DNA of 64,000 bases from contig JABGSN010000009.1 in assembly GCA_018647765.1 (NCBI GenBank), positions 1-64,000 of the forward strand. Reading direction: 5' to 3'. The notes under the pieces are model-generated. The model saw only the letters and a program-made list of their open reading frames with translations. It had not been told where the DNA came from and did no database searches. Position numbers and translations under genes: made by a program. Position 1 is the stretch's first letter; every line of letters starts with the position of its first letter. Below are positions 53,239 through 61,759 of the stretch, one piece after another. The DNA is from Oceanospirillaceae bacterium. Its GTDB lineage: Bacteria; Pseudomonadota; Gammaproteobacteria; Pseudomonadales; Balneatricaceae.

Positions 53239-54737
53239 ACCGAGAGCTCTCTCGATCCGGTTTCCACGCTCTGCGTGGGAGCCGTTCCATACCCTGTGGC
53301 TAACAATATCTGCTTTAGCACTATCACGTTATGCGTAAGCTGCTCGTCATCACAGCCCGAGAACCCTAAACAAAATCCGCTTGGGCCATGGTCTGCATAG
53401 TGTTTGGAAAGGGCAAAGGTAGTAACGCCATGGTGTTTTAGATCGACTACGATGGCTTGGTCATCTACTGTGTGGCCGTCTGGAGACTGATGGCAAAAGG
53501 CGACCAAATGCATGCCCGAATCAGGTGAAGTGACATACAGCCACTGGCTTAAGTGTTGGTTAATTAAACCACAAAGCACATCGCGGCGGTGGCGATACAA
53601 CCTGCGCATACGGCCAAGGTGAGGGTTAAAACTACGGTCGGTTAACAACAAGCTTAAGGCCGGTTGAATGTGCAGTGAGGCCATGCCCCCCAACTCTTCC
53701 TGAGCACCTAACACCGCGTCAATCAGCGGTTCTGGTAGCACCAGATAACCGAGTCTAAAACCTTGAAACATGAGTTTAGAAAAACTGCCAATTAAGATCA
53801 CCTTTTGGTTCTGGTCGAGGCTCATTAAGGCATCGGTCTTGTGCCTTTCATAGGTGAATTCGCTGTCGTAATCGTCTTCTAGCAACCAACAGTTTTGGTT
53901 TTGTGCGTGGTTGAGCCAGGCTAATTTACGTGGCCCGCTCATGGCGATCCCTAAAGGATATTGGCGGCTAGGGCTAATGATGGCTAACTTAGTCTGTGGC
54001 GCATTGTTAGCGGGCAACTGGGCACCTTCCTGGTCCACTTCAAGCCAGCGTGGGGTTAAACCTAGGCTATGGATAACCTGCCTTTGTAATGGGTAGCCAG
54101 GATTTTCCATATACACGCGATCACCAGACTGCATTAATGCCTTGCTGATTAACGACAACGAGTCGCGCTGGCCCGCGGTAATGACAATTTGTGATGGGCT
54201 GCAGTAAACACCACGGGTCATATACAGGTAATGGCTTAAACTGCGGCGCAAATTTTCATAACCACCCAGGTGCACGTCTTGTAATAAACTCGGTTCTGGG
54301 CATCGCCAGGCTTTAGCAAGGCAGCGTGCCCATAGCGGAAACGGGAAGCTACGGGCATCTGGCCCAGAGCTAAAACCAACACGAGTGTTGGAGGTTGGTT
54401 GGGTGGTCGCCAAACCACCCCCAATTAATAAAGGTTTGGTTTTGCCTTGCTGTAACGCTGCTGGTAAACCGGTATTGACAAAAATACCAGCACCTTGGCG
54501 GCTAATGAGTAGGCCTTCGGCGAGTAATTGTTGGTATGCACTGGTGCAGGTGGTACGCGACACACCCATGTCTACGGCGAGTTGCCGGCTAGAGGGTAAT
54601 CTGCTGCTGGGTAATACCCGCCCGGTAACAATGAGCAACCGCAGCTGTTGAACCAGCTGTTGGTACAGCGGCTCGGCCGCATCGGCTGACAGACTTACAA
54701 GGTTTTCTAATGGTATATGTGGGTGGTTATTGGTCAT
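53235..54737 (-). CDS. MocR/PdxR-family regulator (GntR helix-turn-helix fused to aminotransferase-like domain)
   Basis: This 500-residue protein has an N-terminal GntR winged helix (PLYQQLVQQLRLLIVTGRVL and QLAVDMGVSRTTCTSAYQQL, about residues 19-75) and a fold-type I aminotransferase domain with the PLP-lysine motif ILIGSFSKLMFQGFRLGYLV. Such regulators respond to PLP or amino-substrate binding. It is divergent from a flavin split-barrel protein gene, across a region holding direct and inverted repeats typical of MocR sites. Which pathway it controls is not obvious; the DegT aminotransferase downstream of its partner is a candidate. Confidence 0.92.
   Translation of the reverse strand: MTNNHPHIPLENLVSLSADAAEPLYQQLVQQLRLLIVTGRVLPSSRLPSSRQLAVDMGVSRTTCTSAYQQLLAEGLLISRQGAGIFVNTGLPAALQQGKTKPLLIGGGLATTQPTSNTRVGFSSGPDARSFPFPLWARCLAKAWRCPEPSLLQDVHLGGYENLRRSLSHYLYMTRGVYCSPSQIVITAGQRDSLSLISKALMQSGDRVYMENPGYPLQRQVIHSLGLTPRWLEVDQEGAQLPANNAPQTKLAIISPSRQYPLGIAMSGPRKLAWLNHAQNQNCWLLEDDYDSEFTYERHKTDALMSLDQNQKVILIGSFSKLMFQGFRLGYLVLPEPLIDAVLGAQEELGGMASLHIQPALSLLLTDRSFNPHLGRMRRLYRHRRDVLCGLINQHLSQWLYVTSPDSGMHLVAFCHQSPDGHTVDDQAIVVDLKHHGVTTFALSKHYADHGPSGFCLGFSGCDDEQLTHNVIVLKQILLATGYGTAPTQSVETGSRELSV
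53237..53278. terminator. Possible hairpins at the maeB / MocR convergent ends
   Basis: AAACCG...CGGTTT (53237-53263) with GAGAG/CTCTC pairing inside, then CCACGC-TCT-GCGTGG (53264-53278), form two adjacent stems at the maeB end, inside the MocR 3' coding end. There is no long T-run, so termination activity is uncertain. Confidence 0.4.
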
Positions 54738-54741
54738 AAAA

Positions 54742-54786
54742 ATTGGCTATTAAAAAGTAATCAATATTGGCTATATTATATAGCCA
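54742..54786. promoter_or_regulatory. MocR-type operator repeats
   Basis: ATTGGCTAT occurs at 54742-54750 and again at 54766-54774, 24 bases apart. TGGCTATA-TTA-TATAGCCA (54768-54786) is a perfect 8-bp-arm palindrome that includes the second copy. Direct plus inverted repeats of one motif are the usual layout for MocR/PdxR binding, and it lies only about 5 to 50 bases upstream of the regulator start. Confidence 0.75.
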
Positions 54787-54842
54787 GTTGTTGATTTATA
54801 TTGCGCCTATTGCTGTCATTAATCAAACTTTGAGTCCCTAAC

Positions 54843-55493
54843 ATGAGCCAAAATAAAGTTACCGCCCGTACCCAGATTAAACGTGGATTAAAACGTGCAG
54901 AATATGATGTGGATAAAGTACATGCCATTATCGATGAAGCGCTGATTTGCCATGTTGGGTTTTTGGTTAAGAGTCAACCGTTAGTGATCCCTACCTGCCA
55001 TTGGCGTGACGGCAATAAAATCTACTGGCATGCTCATAGTAAGGCTCAAAACGTCAATGCGCCCGAGTCTACAGAAACGTGTATGACCATTACGCTTTTA
55101 GACGGCTTAGTGATGGCACGCTCGGCCTTCAACCACTCGGTAAATTACCGTTCGGTAATGATTTTTGGTAAACCCCAAGATATCACCGATGCGGCTGAGA
55201 AAGAGCGCCAGCTAAAATTGATGGTGGATAAGTTTTCGCCTGAGCGCTGGGATCAATTACGCCCCATTACAGACACCGAGGTTAAGGCGACGGGCGTGCT
55301 GATGATGGATTTAGATGAGGTGTCTTGCAAGGTGCGTTCTGGCCCTGCCGTTGATGAACCCGAAGACGTTAGCTGGCCAGTTTGGGCAGGCGTATTACCT
55401 ATGACCAGTGAGTTTGGAGCGGCACAAGAGAATCCGGACACTTTGGCTGGTTATGAAGTTGCTAAGTTGCCAGCTAATCCCTTGCAGCGTTAA
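54843..55493 (+). CDS. Pyridoxamine-5'-phosphate-oxidase-fold flavin-binding protein
   Basis: This 216-residue split-barrel protein is of the flavin/nucleotide-binding PNPOx-like group. VHAIIDEALICHVGFLVKSQ, VIPTCHWRDGNKIYWHAHSK and TLLDGLVMARSAFNHSVNYR are seen. Members linked to MocR regulators are common, but their substrate is mostly unknown. It is divergent from MocR and 47 bases upstream of the DegT gene. Confidence 0.85.
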   Translation: MSQNKVTARTQIKRGLKRAEYDVDKVHAIIDEALICHVGFLVKSQPLVIPTCHWRDGNKIYWHAHSKAQNVNAPESTETCMTITLLDGLVMARSAFNHSVNYRSVMIFGKPQDITDAAEKERQLKLMVDKFSPERWDQLRPITDTEVKATGVLMMDLDEVSCKVRSGPAVDEPEDVSWPVWAGVLPMTSEFGAAQENPDTLAGYEVAKLPANPLQR

Positions 55494-55540
55494 TGCACTT
55501 GTGAGATCTTATTGCTGTGCTTATTTGATGAGATGTATTA

Positions 55541-56743
55541 ATGTCCAAGTTGCAGTTTACAAAAGCCTTTACCCAACAAGAACCTATTCCAGAAGCTGCC
55601 AAGCAAAGGGTAATGGCGTTATTAGATTCAGGCCGGTTACACCGTTATAACACGGTTGGCGCCGAGGTTTCTGACGCCGCTTTGCTGGAACAGCAGTTTG
55701 CCCAGTACCAAGGTAGAAAATACTGTTTAGCCTGTACTTCTGGTGGTTATGGCTTACACATTGCCCTGCGCGCCATGGGCCTGGAGCCAGGCGACGCGGT
55801 GCTGACCAATGCCTATACGCTAGCACCGGTACCCGGCGCTATTCATGCGGCTGGTGGTGTGCCGGTATTGGTGGAAATTGACGACCATTATCATCTGGAT
55901 TTGGCAGACCTTGAAGCGAAGGCAAAATCTAGCCAAGCCAAAATATTGCTGTTGTCGTTGATGCGTGGCCATATTCCCAATATGGACCGGCTCATGGCGC
56001 TGTGTAGCGACCTAGGCATACAAGTATTAGAAGACTGTGCCCATACCATGGGAGGCTCTTGGCGGGGGGTAAAGTCGGGCAATTTTGGCCAGGTGGCGGC
56101 GTTTAGCCTGCAAACCTACAAACACTTAAATACCGGTGAGGGTGGGTTAGTGGTGACCGATGATGCGGACATTGCAGCCCGCTTGATTATGCATTCGGGT
56201 TCCTACATGTTGTATCAACGCCATGGTGCCTCGCCACCGGCAGAGGTGTTTGAAAAAATCCGATTAACCAGTGCCAATATGTCCGGCCGTATGGATAATA
56301 TCCGCGCGGCGATTGCTGTGGCCCAGTTGCCGTCTTTGGACCACAATTGTCAGCGCTGGAACCGCCGGCACCAAATTTTAAGCCAAGCCATTAATGCGAT
56401 TAACGGTTTGGATATTCCGGCTCGGCACGCTGATGAATCTTATGTGGGCAGCTCGTTGCAGTTTCGTGCAACCGGACTTTCAATACATCAAATCCCAGAT
56501 TTTATAGCCGCTTGTGCTAACCAAGGTGTAGAGCTTAAGTGGTTTGGCGAAGCGCAACCTAACGCCTTTACGAGCCGCTACGACAGCTGGCATTATATAG
56601 ACCCGATGCCACATCTGCCGAACACTTTACGGGCGTTAGAGAAAACCATGGACCTACGGGTGCCACTAACTTTTGACCATGACGACTGCAGGGTTATTGG
56701 CGCAGTGATTGAGCAAGTGATGCTTGAATTCACCGACAACTAG
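55541..56743 (+). CDS. DegT/DnrJ/EryC1/StrS-family PLP aminotransferase
   Basis: This 400-residue fold-type I PLP enzyme has the DegT landmarks: YCLACTSGGYGLHIALRAMG, VLEDCAHTMGGSWRGVKSGN and the Schiff-base lysine in AAFSLQTYKHLNTGEGGLVV. These enzymes usually aminate keto-sugars. No sugar-biosynthesis genes are near. Under an apparent MocR regulator it could instead act on a small amine or keto acid. A strong GNRA-loop hairpin follows at 56760. Confidence 0.88.
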   Translation: MSKLQFTKAFTQQEPIPEAAKQRVMALLDSGRLHRYNTVGAEVSDAALLEQQFAQYQGRKYCLACTSGGYGLHIALRAMGLEPGDAVLTNAYTLAPVPGAIHAAGGVPVLVEIDDHYHLDLADLEAKAKSSQAKILLLSLMRGHIPNMDRLMALCSDLGIQVLEDCAHTMGGSWRGVKSGNFGQVAAFSLQTYKHLNTGEGGLVVTDDADIAARLIMHSGSYMLYQRHGASPPAEVFEKIRLTSANMSGRMDNIRAAIAVAQLPSLDHNCQRWNRRHQILSQAINAINGLDIPARHADESYVGSSLQFRATGLSIHQIPDFIAACANQGVELKWFGEAQPNAFTSRYDSWHYIDPMPHLPNTLRALEKTMDLRVPLTFDHDDCRVIGAVIEQVMLEFTDN

Positions 56744-56759
56744 GCCATTGTTACTCGGT

Positions 56760-56790
56760 TGCTGGCTCGGTTGCAAAACCAGAGCCAGCA
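56760..56790. terminator. Strong hairpin between convergent DegT and flavoprotein genes
   Basis: TGCTGGCTC (56760-56768) pairs with GAGCCAGCA (56782-56790), and the loop GGTT-GCAA-AACC gives four more pairs with a GCAA tetraloop. There is no T-run. It separates converging genes and probably marks both transcript ends. Confidence 0.65.
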
Positions 56791-56812
56791 GATAGAGGGT
56801 TGAGACAGGTTG

Positions 56813-59254
56813 TTAAGCCTTAGGGCGTACACCTTTAGGGTCATAGAAGCCCCGCAGGCTAGCTTGGGCCGAATACCGCTTTAAGGCAATTTCGATCTCG
56901 AAGGTGGCCTTGGAAATACGAATAGGCGAAAGGTTGGGCGAGTTGACATAACCCATACCAATGGCACTGCCGAGCGCGTGGCCATACATGCCCGAGGTGA
57001 GGTAACCCACAATGTCGCCATTCATGATAATAGGCTCGTTATGAAACAACATGGCCTCTGTATTGTCTAGTTTAAACTGCACTAAACGGCGTTCAGTTCC
57101 GTTGGCCTCTAGTTGTTCTTTATAACCGTTGATGCCGATGAAATCACCTGCATCCGGTTTGGCAGCCCAGTTTAGGCCCGCTTCAAACAAGTTATCTTCT
57201 GGGCCCACATCGTGACCCCAGTGTACAAAGCCTTTTTCCATGCGAGCGCTGTTGACCGCATGCATACCCACATTGCGTATGCCAAAGTCGGCGCCTGCTG
57301 CCATTAATGCGCGGTAGACGGTGGTGGTATGTTGGGCCGGAATAAATAACTCCCAGCCTAACTCGCCCACATAACTTAACCGTTGCACCCACATACGTAC
57401 ACCAGCCACATCCATGACTTTACCCGTAGCAAACGGGAAGGCTTGATTGCTGAGGTCCGTAGCTGTCACTTTAGACAATACCTCACGTGCCATTGGCCCT
57501 TGGAGAGCAAGGCCGCCAAAGTTCATGCTGATGTCCCGTAGCAATACATCGTCTATGAGGCGGTGATTTAGGTGCCACCAGTCCCGTGAATGGGAGCTGA
57601 TGCCAGTAATCACCCAATAGGTGGTTTGGCCTGTGCGCACCACGGTAACATCGGCTTCGATGCCCCCTCGGGCGTTTAAAAAATGGGTATAAACCACTTT
57701 TCCCACGGGCACATCGATATTGCCTGAGCAGATATACTGTAAGTTTTTGGCAGCGGCGGGGCCTGTAACTTCAAACTTACCAAAAGAAGACATGTCATAC
57801 AGGCCCACACCCTCACGCATAGCCATGTGTTCTTGTTTGCTATTTTCAAACCAGTTGGGTTTGTTGTAACTGTACTCGTATTTGGCTTCTTGGCCGGGGT
57901 TAGCAAACCAGTTGGCACGTTCGTAGCCACATACTTCACCAAAACATGCGCCAGCTGCAGCTAATTCTGCGTGTAGGGGTGAGTGAATTTGATCACGCGC
58001 GGTTTCATACTGGTAAAACGGCCAGTGCATCGCGTACGTATGGCCTAAGGCTTCTGGAATTCGCTCTGCCACGTATTCGTCGTGTTGTTGGGCTGGGTGA
58101 TGACGACGTAAATCACATTCTGTGACGTCACCTGATGGGAAACCATCAATCATCCAGTCGGCCATAATTTTGCCAACACCGCCGCCAGCGCCAATGCCTT
58201 TGGAGTTCATGCCAGCGGCAATAAATAGCTTATCTACTTCTGACGTAGGCCCAAGCAAGTGTAAGTTGTCGTTGGTGAAACTTTCTGGGCCATTAAACCA
58301 GGTACGAATGCCGGTTGTTTCTAGCTGCGGAAAGGTGTCCATACTGTTCATAACGTAGGGTTCTACGTGATCTTGGTCACAAGGGAACTGGCCAAAACAG
58401 AAGTCGTCAGTAATATTGTCCATAGACATGCCTTTAGCATTGTCTTCAAACCAACCTATTAACATTTTACCAGCGTCTTCTTTGTAGTAAAGGCCGCGGT
58501 CATAGTCGCGTAATACCGGGCGTTGGCTTAGGCCTTCCATCTCTTCGGTAACAATATAGGAGTGTTCGCAGGTATATATGGGTAACTGCACACCCACAGT
58601 TTTAGCCAGATCACGGGTCCACATGCCGCCACACAATATCACCTGATCGACTTCCACTTTGCCTTTGTCGGTGCGGATGCCAGTGATCACGTTGTCCTTG
58701 GTCAGCAGTTCTTCCATGACGGTGTTTTCAAAAATTTCCACACCGTTCATGCGAGCACCTTTGGCCAGTGCCATGGTGGTGTCGATGGGGTTAGTTTGGC
58801 CGTCATCTGGCGTATATAGTGCGCCTAAAACGCCGTCGGTATTGATGCCAGGGTACAGTTCGGCTAAGCGGGTGTTGTCGATCATTTCTGATTCCACACC
58901 AAATACTTTGGCCATGGATGAGGTGCGTTTAATCTCTTCTAAACGAGCTTCAGTACGCGCCAGCGAAATACTACCAATCTGCTTGTAACCCGTGGCTTGC
59001 CCCGTTTCTTCTTCTAAACTTGCATACAGCTCGTGGCTGTATTTGGCTAGGTTGGTCAAAGTTGGTGTGGGCCATGATAGGCTGACTAGGCCTGCCGCGT
59101 GCCATGTGGTACCGCTTGTGAGTTGCTTGCGTTCAATAAGGATAACGTCTTTGATGCCACGTTTGGCCAAATGGTAGGCTACAGACGTGCCAATAATACC
59201 GCCACCGATAATGGCAATACGGGCTTTTTCTGGTAATACTTGGGTGTCGCTCAT
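56813..59254 (-). CDS. Dimethylglycine-dehydrogenase-like FAD oxidoreductase with GcvT domain (copy A)
   Basis: This 813-residue protein has an N-terminal FAD domain (RIAIIGGGIIGTSVAYHLAK and LTSGTTWHAAGLVSLSWPTP, whose His is the likely covalent FAD site), a central FAO domain, and a C-terminal aminomethyltransferase (GcvT) domain (about 430 onwards; GVGLYDMSSFGKFEVTGPAA, LSYVGELGWELFIPAQHTTT and RNVGMHAVNSARMEKGFVHW). Such enzymes oxidise an N-methyl group and hand the one-carbon unit to tetrahydrofolate. Candidate substrates are dimethylglycine, sarcosine or another methylated amine. ATG 59254 is chosen; an upstream TTG at 59272 is the only other option. It is the third gene of the MttB cluster. 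Confidence 0.9.
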   Translation of the reverse strand: MSDTQVLPEKARIAIIGGGIIGTSVAYHLAKRGIKDVILIERKQLTSGTTWHAAGLVSLSWPTPTLTNLAKYSHELYASLEEETGQATGYKQIGSISLARTEARLEEIKRTSSMAKVFGVESEMIDNTRLAELYPGINTDGVLGALYTPDDGQTNPIDTTMALAKGARMNGVEIFENTVMEELLTKDNVITGIRTDKGKVEVDQVILCGGMWTRDLAKTVGVQLPIYTCEHSYIVTEEMEGLSQRPVLRDYDRGLYYKEDAGKMLIGWFEDNAKGMSMDNITDDFCFGQFPCDQDHVEPYVMNSMDTFPQLETTGIRTWFNGPESFTNDNLHLLGPTSEVDKLFIAAGMNSKGIGAGGGVGKIMADWMIDGFPSGDVTECDLRRHHPAQQHDEYVAERIPEALGHTYAMHWPFYQYETARDQIHSPLHAELAAAGACFGEVCGYERANWFANPGQEAKYEYSYNKPNWFENSKQEHMAMREGVGLYDMSSFGKFEVTGPAAAKNLQYICSGNIDVPVGKVVYTHFLNARGGIEADVTVVRTGQTTYWVITGISSHSRDWWHLNHRLIDDVLLRDISMNFGGLALQGPMAREVLSKVTATDLSNQAFPFATGKVMDVAGVRMWVQRLSYVGELGWELFIPAQHTTTVYRALMAAGADFGIRNVGMHAVNSARMEKGFVHWGHDVGPEDNLFEAGLNWAAKPDAGDFIGINGYKEQLEANGTERRLVQFKLDNTEAMLFHNEPIIMNGDIVGYLTSGMYGHALGSAIGMGYVNSPNLSPIRISKATFEIEIALKRYSAQASLRGFYDPKGVRPKA

Positions 59255-59323
59255 AAAATTCTCGTTAGTCAAGGGCTCAGTTTGGCCCTTGAAGTGTTTA
59301 ATATTGTTTCTTTGTACTCTGTC

Positions 59324-61747
59324 TTAGCTGCGTAATAAGCTGTTATTTGGATTATACGCGGCGTCGAGTTCTACGTGGCAATGTCTTGTGCCAATAGAGG
59401 TCTCTACGGTGAGTGCCTGACCCGCATTACAGTGTTCGGGTTTTAGATAGGCAAAGGCTAAACTTTTTTGCACTCGATAGCCATAGGCACCGCCGGTGAT
59501 TATGCCCGTATGGTCACCATTAGCAAACACCGCTTCGTTACCAAAACATTCAGCGGGCACTTCGTCGTCAAACACCAAGTAGGCAAGCTGTAGTGCTAGG
59601 CTATCGGACTGGCGCTGGCGCATGTTGTCACTGCCAATAAAATCGCGGCTTAAATCTAAAAAACGATCCATGCCGGCTTCTAAAGCCGAAATTTCTTCGG
59701 TGAATTCAGCGCCATAGGCACGGTACATTTTTTCCATGCGCATGCTGTTAAAGGCACGAGTACCAAAGTCTCGTAAGCCTAACGGTTGGCCAAACTCCAT
59801 TAATGATTCATAAATAGAGATCAGCTGCCATACAGGCATGTGTAATTCCCAACCTAATTCACCGGCGTAAGACACACGCATGGCAAACACTGGCGCAGAG
59901 TCTAGCTGAATGGTTTGGCAAGCAAGCCATGGGAAAGCAGCGGTAGACAGGTCGTCTTCACAAATGTGTTCAAGGATTTCACGAGCTTTGGGGCCAGTGA
60001 GTAATAAACCGCCCCAATCTTCTGTGAAATCTTCTAAGGTGACGTCAAAATTACCTACATGTTGCTGCATCCACTGGAGGTCTTTGATTTGAGAACCAAT
60101 GGCACCCATTAATACAAAATGATCTTGGCTAATACGACTCACGGTTTGTTCGGCCATGATGCCGCCGTTTTTGGCATGGAAAAGCGTTAAGCTGATGCGC
60201 CCGTCTTTAGCAGGTAATTTGTTGCACGACAGGTGATCTAAAAATGCGTAGGCATCTGGGCCGGTGACACGGAATTTGGCAGTACCACTCACGTCGGTAA
60301 TACCACAGGTGTTTTGCACAGCCGCGCATTCTTCAGCTACAACTGCATGGGCCTCGTTGTGAGTCCAGCTATGGCTTTCACTGCGCACGGCGTCAGTTTT
60401 AAACCACGCAGGCTTTTCGTATCCAGCATGGGCAAAATGCACAGCGTCTTTTTGAGCCATCACTGTATGCAATGCACTAACACGGTTGGGGCGTCCATGA
60501 GGGCGATTTTCTGTAGGTGAACCAGCAGTGTACATATTTTCGTAGGATTCAATAGCACGGGTGATGCAGTAGTTTTTATCAGTCCAACGGCCAAATCGAC
60601 GACTATCAAGTGACGACATGTCTAGCTCTGTTTGGCCATGAACCATCCACTGCGCTAAATATTTACCAATGCCGCCTTGAGCAATACCAATAGAGGCACC
60701 TGTTAAATTCCAAAAGTTAGTTAGTCCCTCTGCTGGGCCCACTAAGAAGTTATCATCTGGTGTGTGGGTGATGGGGCCGTTGATGATGGTTTTAACCCCC
60801 ACTTCTTGGAACAATGGTACAAGTTCCATACAGCGATCAAGCCAAGGCATTAAGCGCACTAAATCACCAGCGAATAGCTCTCGGTCAAAGTTCCAATCCA
60901 TACCCTTGAGTGCCCAAGGTTTCGAACCACGTGTTTCATAAGGGCCCACCAACAAGCCATTGCCTTCTTGGCAAATGTAAGCCGATGCGGTGGAGTCTCT
61001 TGTGACTGGCATTTCTTTCACTAGTGCTGCAATATCTGGATGGTCTTCAGTGATTAGATATTGGTGTTCTAAGTTGATAATAGGTAGGTGTGCGCCGACC
61101 ATACGACCTACTTCTGGGGCAAAGCACCCGGCTGAGTTGACCACATGCTCAGCAATAATGTTGCCTTGTTCTGTGATGACTTCATAACCACCTTGAGGCA
61201 GTATTTTAATATCGATTACTCGATTAAAGCGGCTAATCTTAGCCCCGTTATCACGTGCCATTTGCGCTAAAGGCATGACCACCGAGGTTGGGTCTACTCG
61301 ACCATCATTAGGGGTGTATAAAATACAGCGAGCATCATCAAAATTCATCACAGGATTAATCGCTTTGGCCTCTTCTTTAGATACCCAGCGCATTTCACAG
61401 CCCACATTGTGAGCTTTACTCATAATGTTGCGAAACCATTGTTCCTCAAGCTCGGTATAACCTACGCGCAGGCTACCACACTTGTGGAAAGTAGATGCCA
61501 GGCCTGTTTTGGCGGGGATGACTCTATCGTACAAGTCCAGTGTGTAATTATGTATCTGAGATAAAGTGTGATTGCCGTTAAAATTAGGACATAGACCAGC
61601 AGCGTGCCATGTTGACCCACTGGTAAGCTCACCCTTTTCAATCAACACCACATCACTCCAACCTTCTTCTGTAAGGTGATACATAAGGTTAACGCCAAGG
61701 GATCCGCCGCCAATAATGACAACGCGTGCATGGGATTGTAGGGACAT
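59324..61747 (-). CDS. Dimethylglycine-dehydrogenase-like FAD oxidoreductase with GcvT domain (copy B)
   Basis: This 807-residue protein is a paralogue of copy A with the same domain order: FAD motif RVVIIGGGSLGVNLMYHLTE, the covalent-flavin segment LTSGSTWHAAGLCPNFNGNH, FAO middle, then GcvT (SGTAKFRVTGPDAYAFLDHL, VSYAGELGWELHMPVWQLIS, GTRAFNSMRMEKMYRAYGAE). It differs from copy A around the FAD segment and in much of the C-terminal half, so the two are likely to act on different substrates rather than being a recent duplication. It starts 12 bases after the mttB-like stop. Confidence 0.9.
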   Translation of the reverse strand: MSLQSHARVVIIGGGSLGVNLMYHLTEEGWSDVVLIEKGELTSGSTWHAAGLCPNFNGNHTLSQIHNYTLDLYDRVIPAKTGLASTFHKCGSLRVGYTELEEQWFRNIMSKAHNVGCEMRWVSKEEAKAINPVMNFDDARCILYTPNDGRVDPTSVVMPLAQMARDNGAKISRFNRVIDIKILPQGGYEVITEQGNIIAEHVVNSAGCFAPEVGRMVGAHLPIINLEHQYLITEDHPDIAALVKEMPVTRDSTASAYICQEGNGLLVGPYETRGSKPWALKGMDWNFDRELFAGDLVRLMPWLDRCMELVPLFQEVGVKTIINGPITHTPDDNFLVGPAEGLTNFWNLTGASIGIAQGGIGKYLAQWMVHGQTELDMSSLDSRRFGRWTDKNYCITRAIESYENMYTAGSPTENRPHGRPNRVSALHTVMAQKDAVHFAHAGYEKPAWFKTDAVRSESHSWTHNEAHAVVAEECAAVQNTCGITDVSGTAKFRVTGPDAYAFLDHLSCNKLPAKDGRISLTLFHAKNGGIMAEQTVSRISQDHFVLMGAIGSQIKDLQWMQQHVGNFDVTLEDFTEDWGGLLLTGPKAREILEHICEDDLSTAAFPWLACQTIQLDSAPVFAMRVSYAGELGWELHMPVWQLISIYESLMEFGQPLGLRDFGTRAFNSMRMEKMYRAYGAEFTEEISALEAGMDRFLDLSRDFIGSDNMRQRQSDSLALQLAYLVFDDEVPAECFGNEAVFANGDHTGIITGGAYGYRVQKSLAFAYLKPEHCNAGQALTVETSIGTRHCHVELDAAYNPNNSLLRS

Positions 61748-61759
61748 AATAATTTCCTC

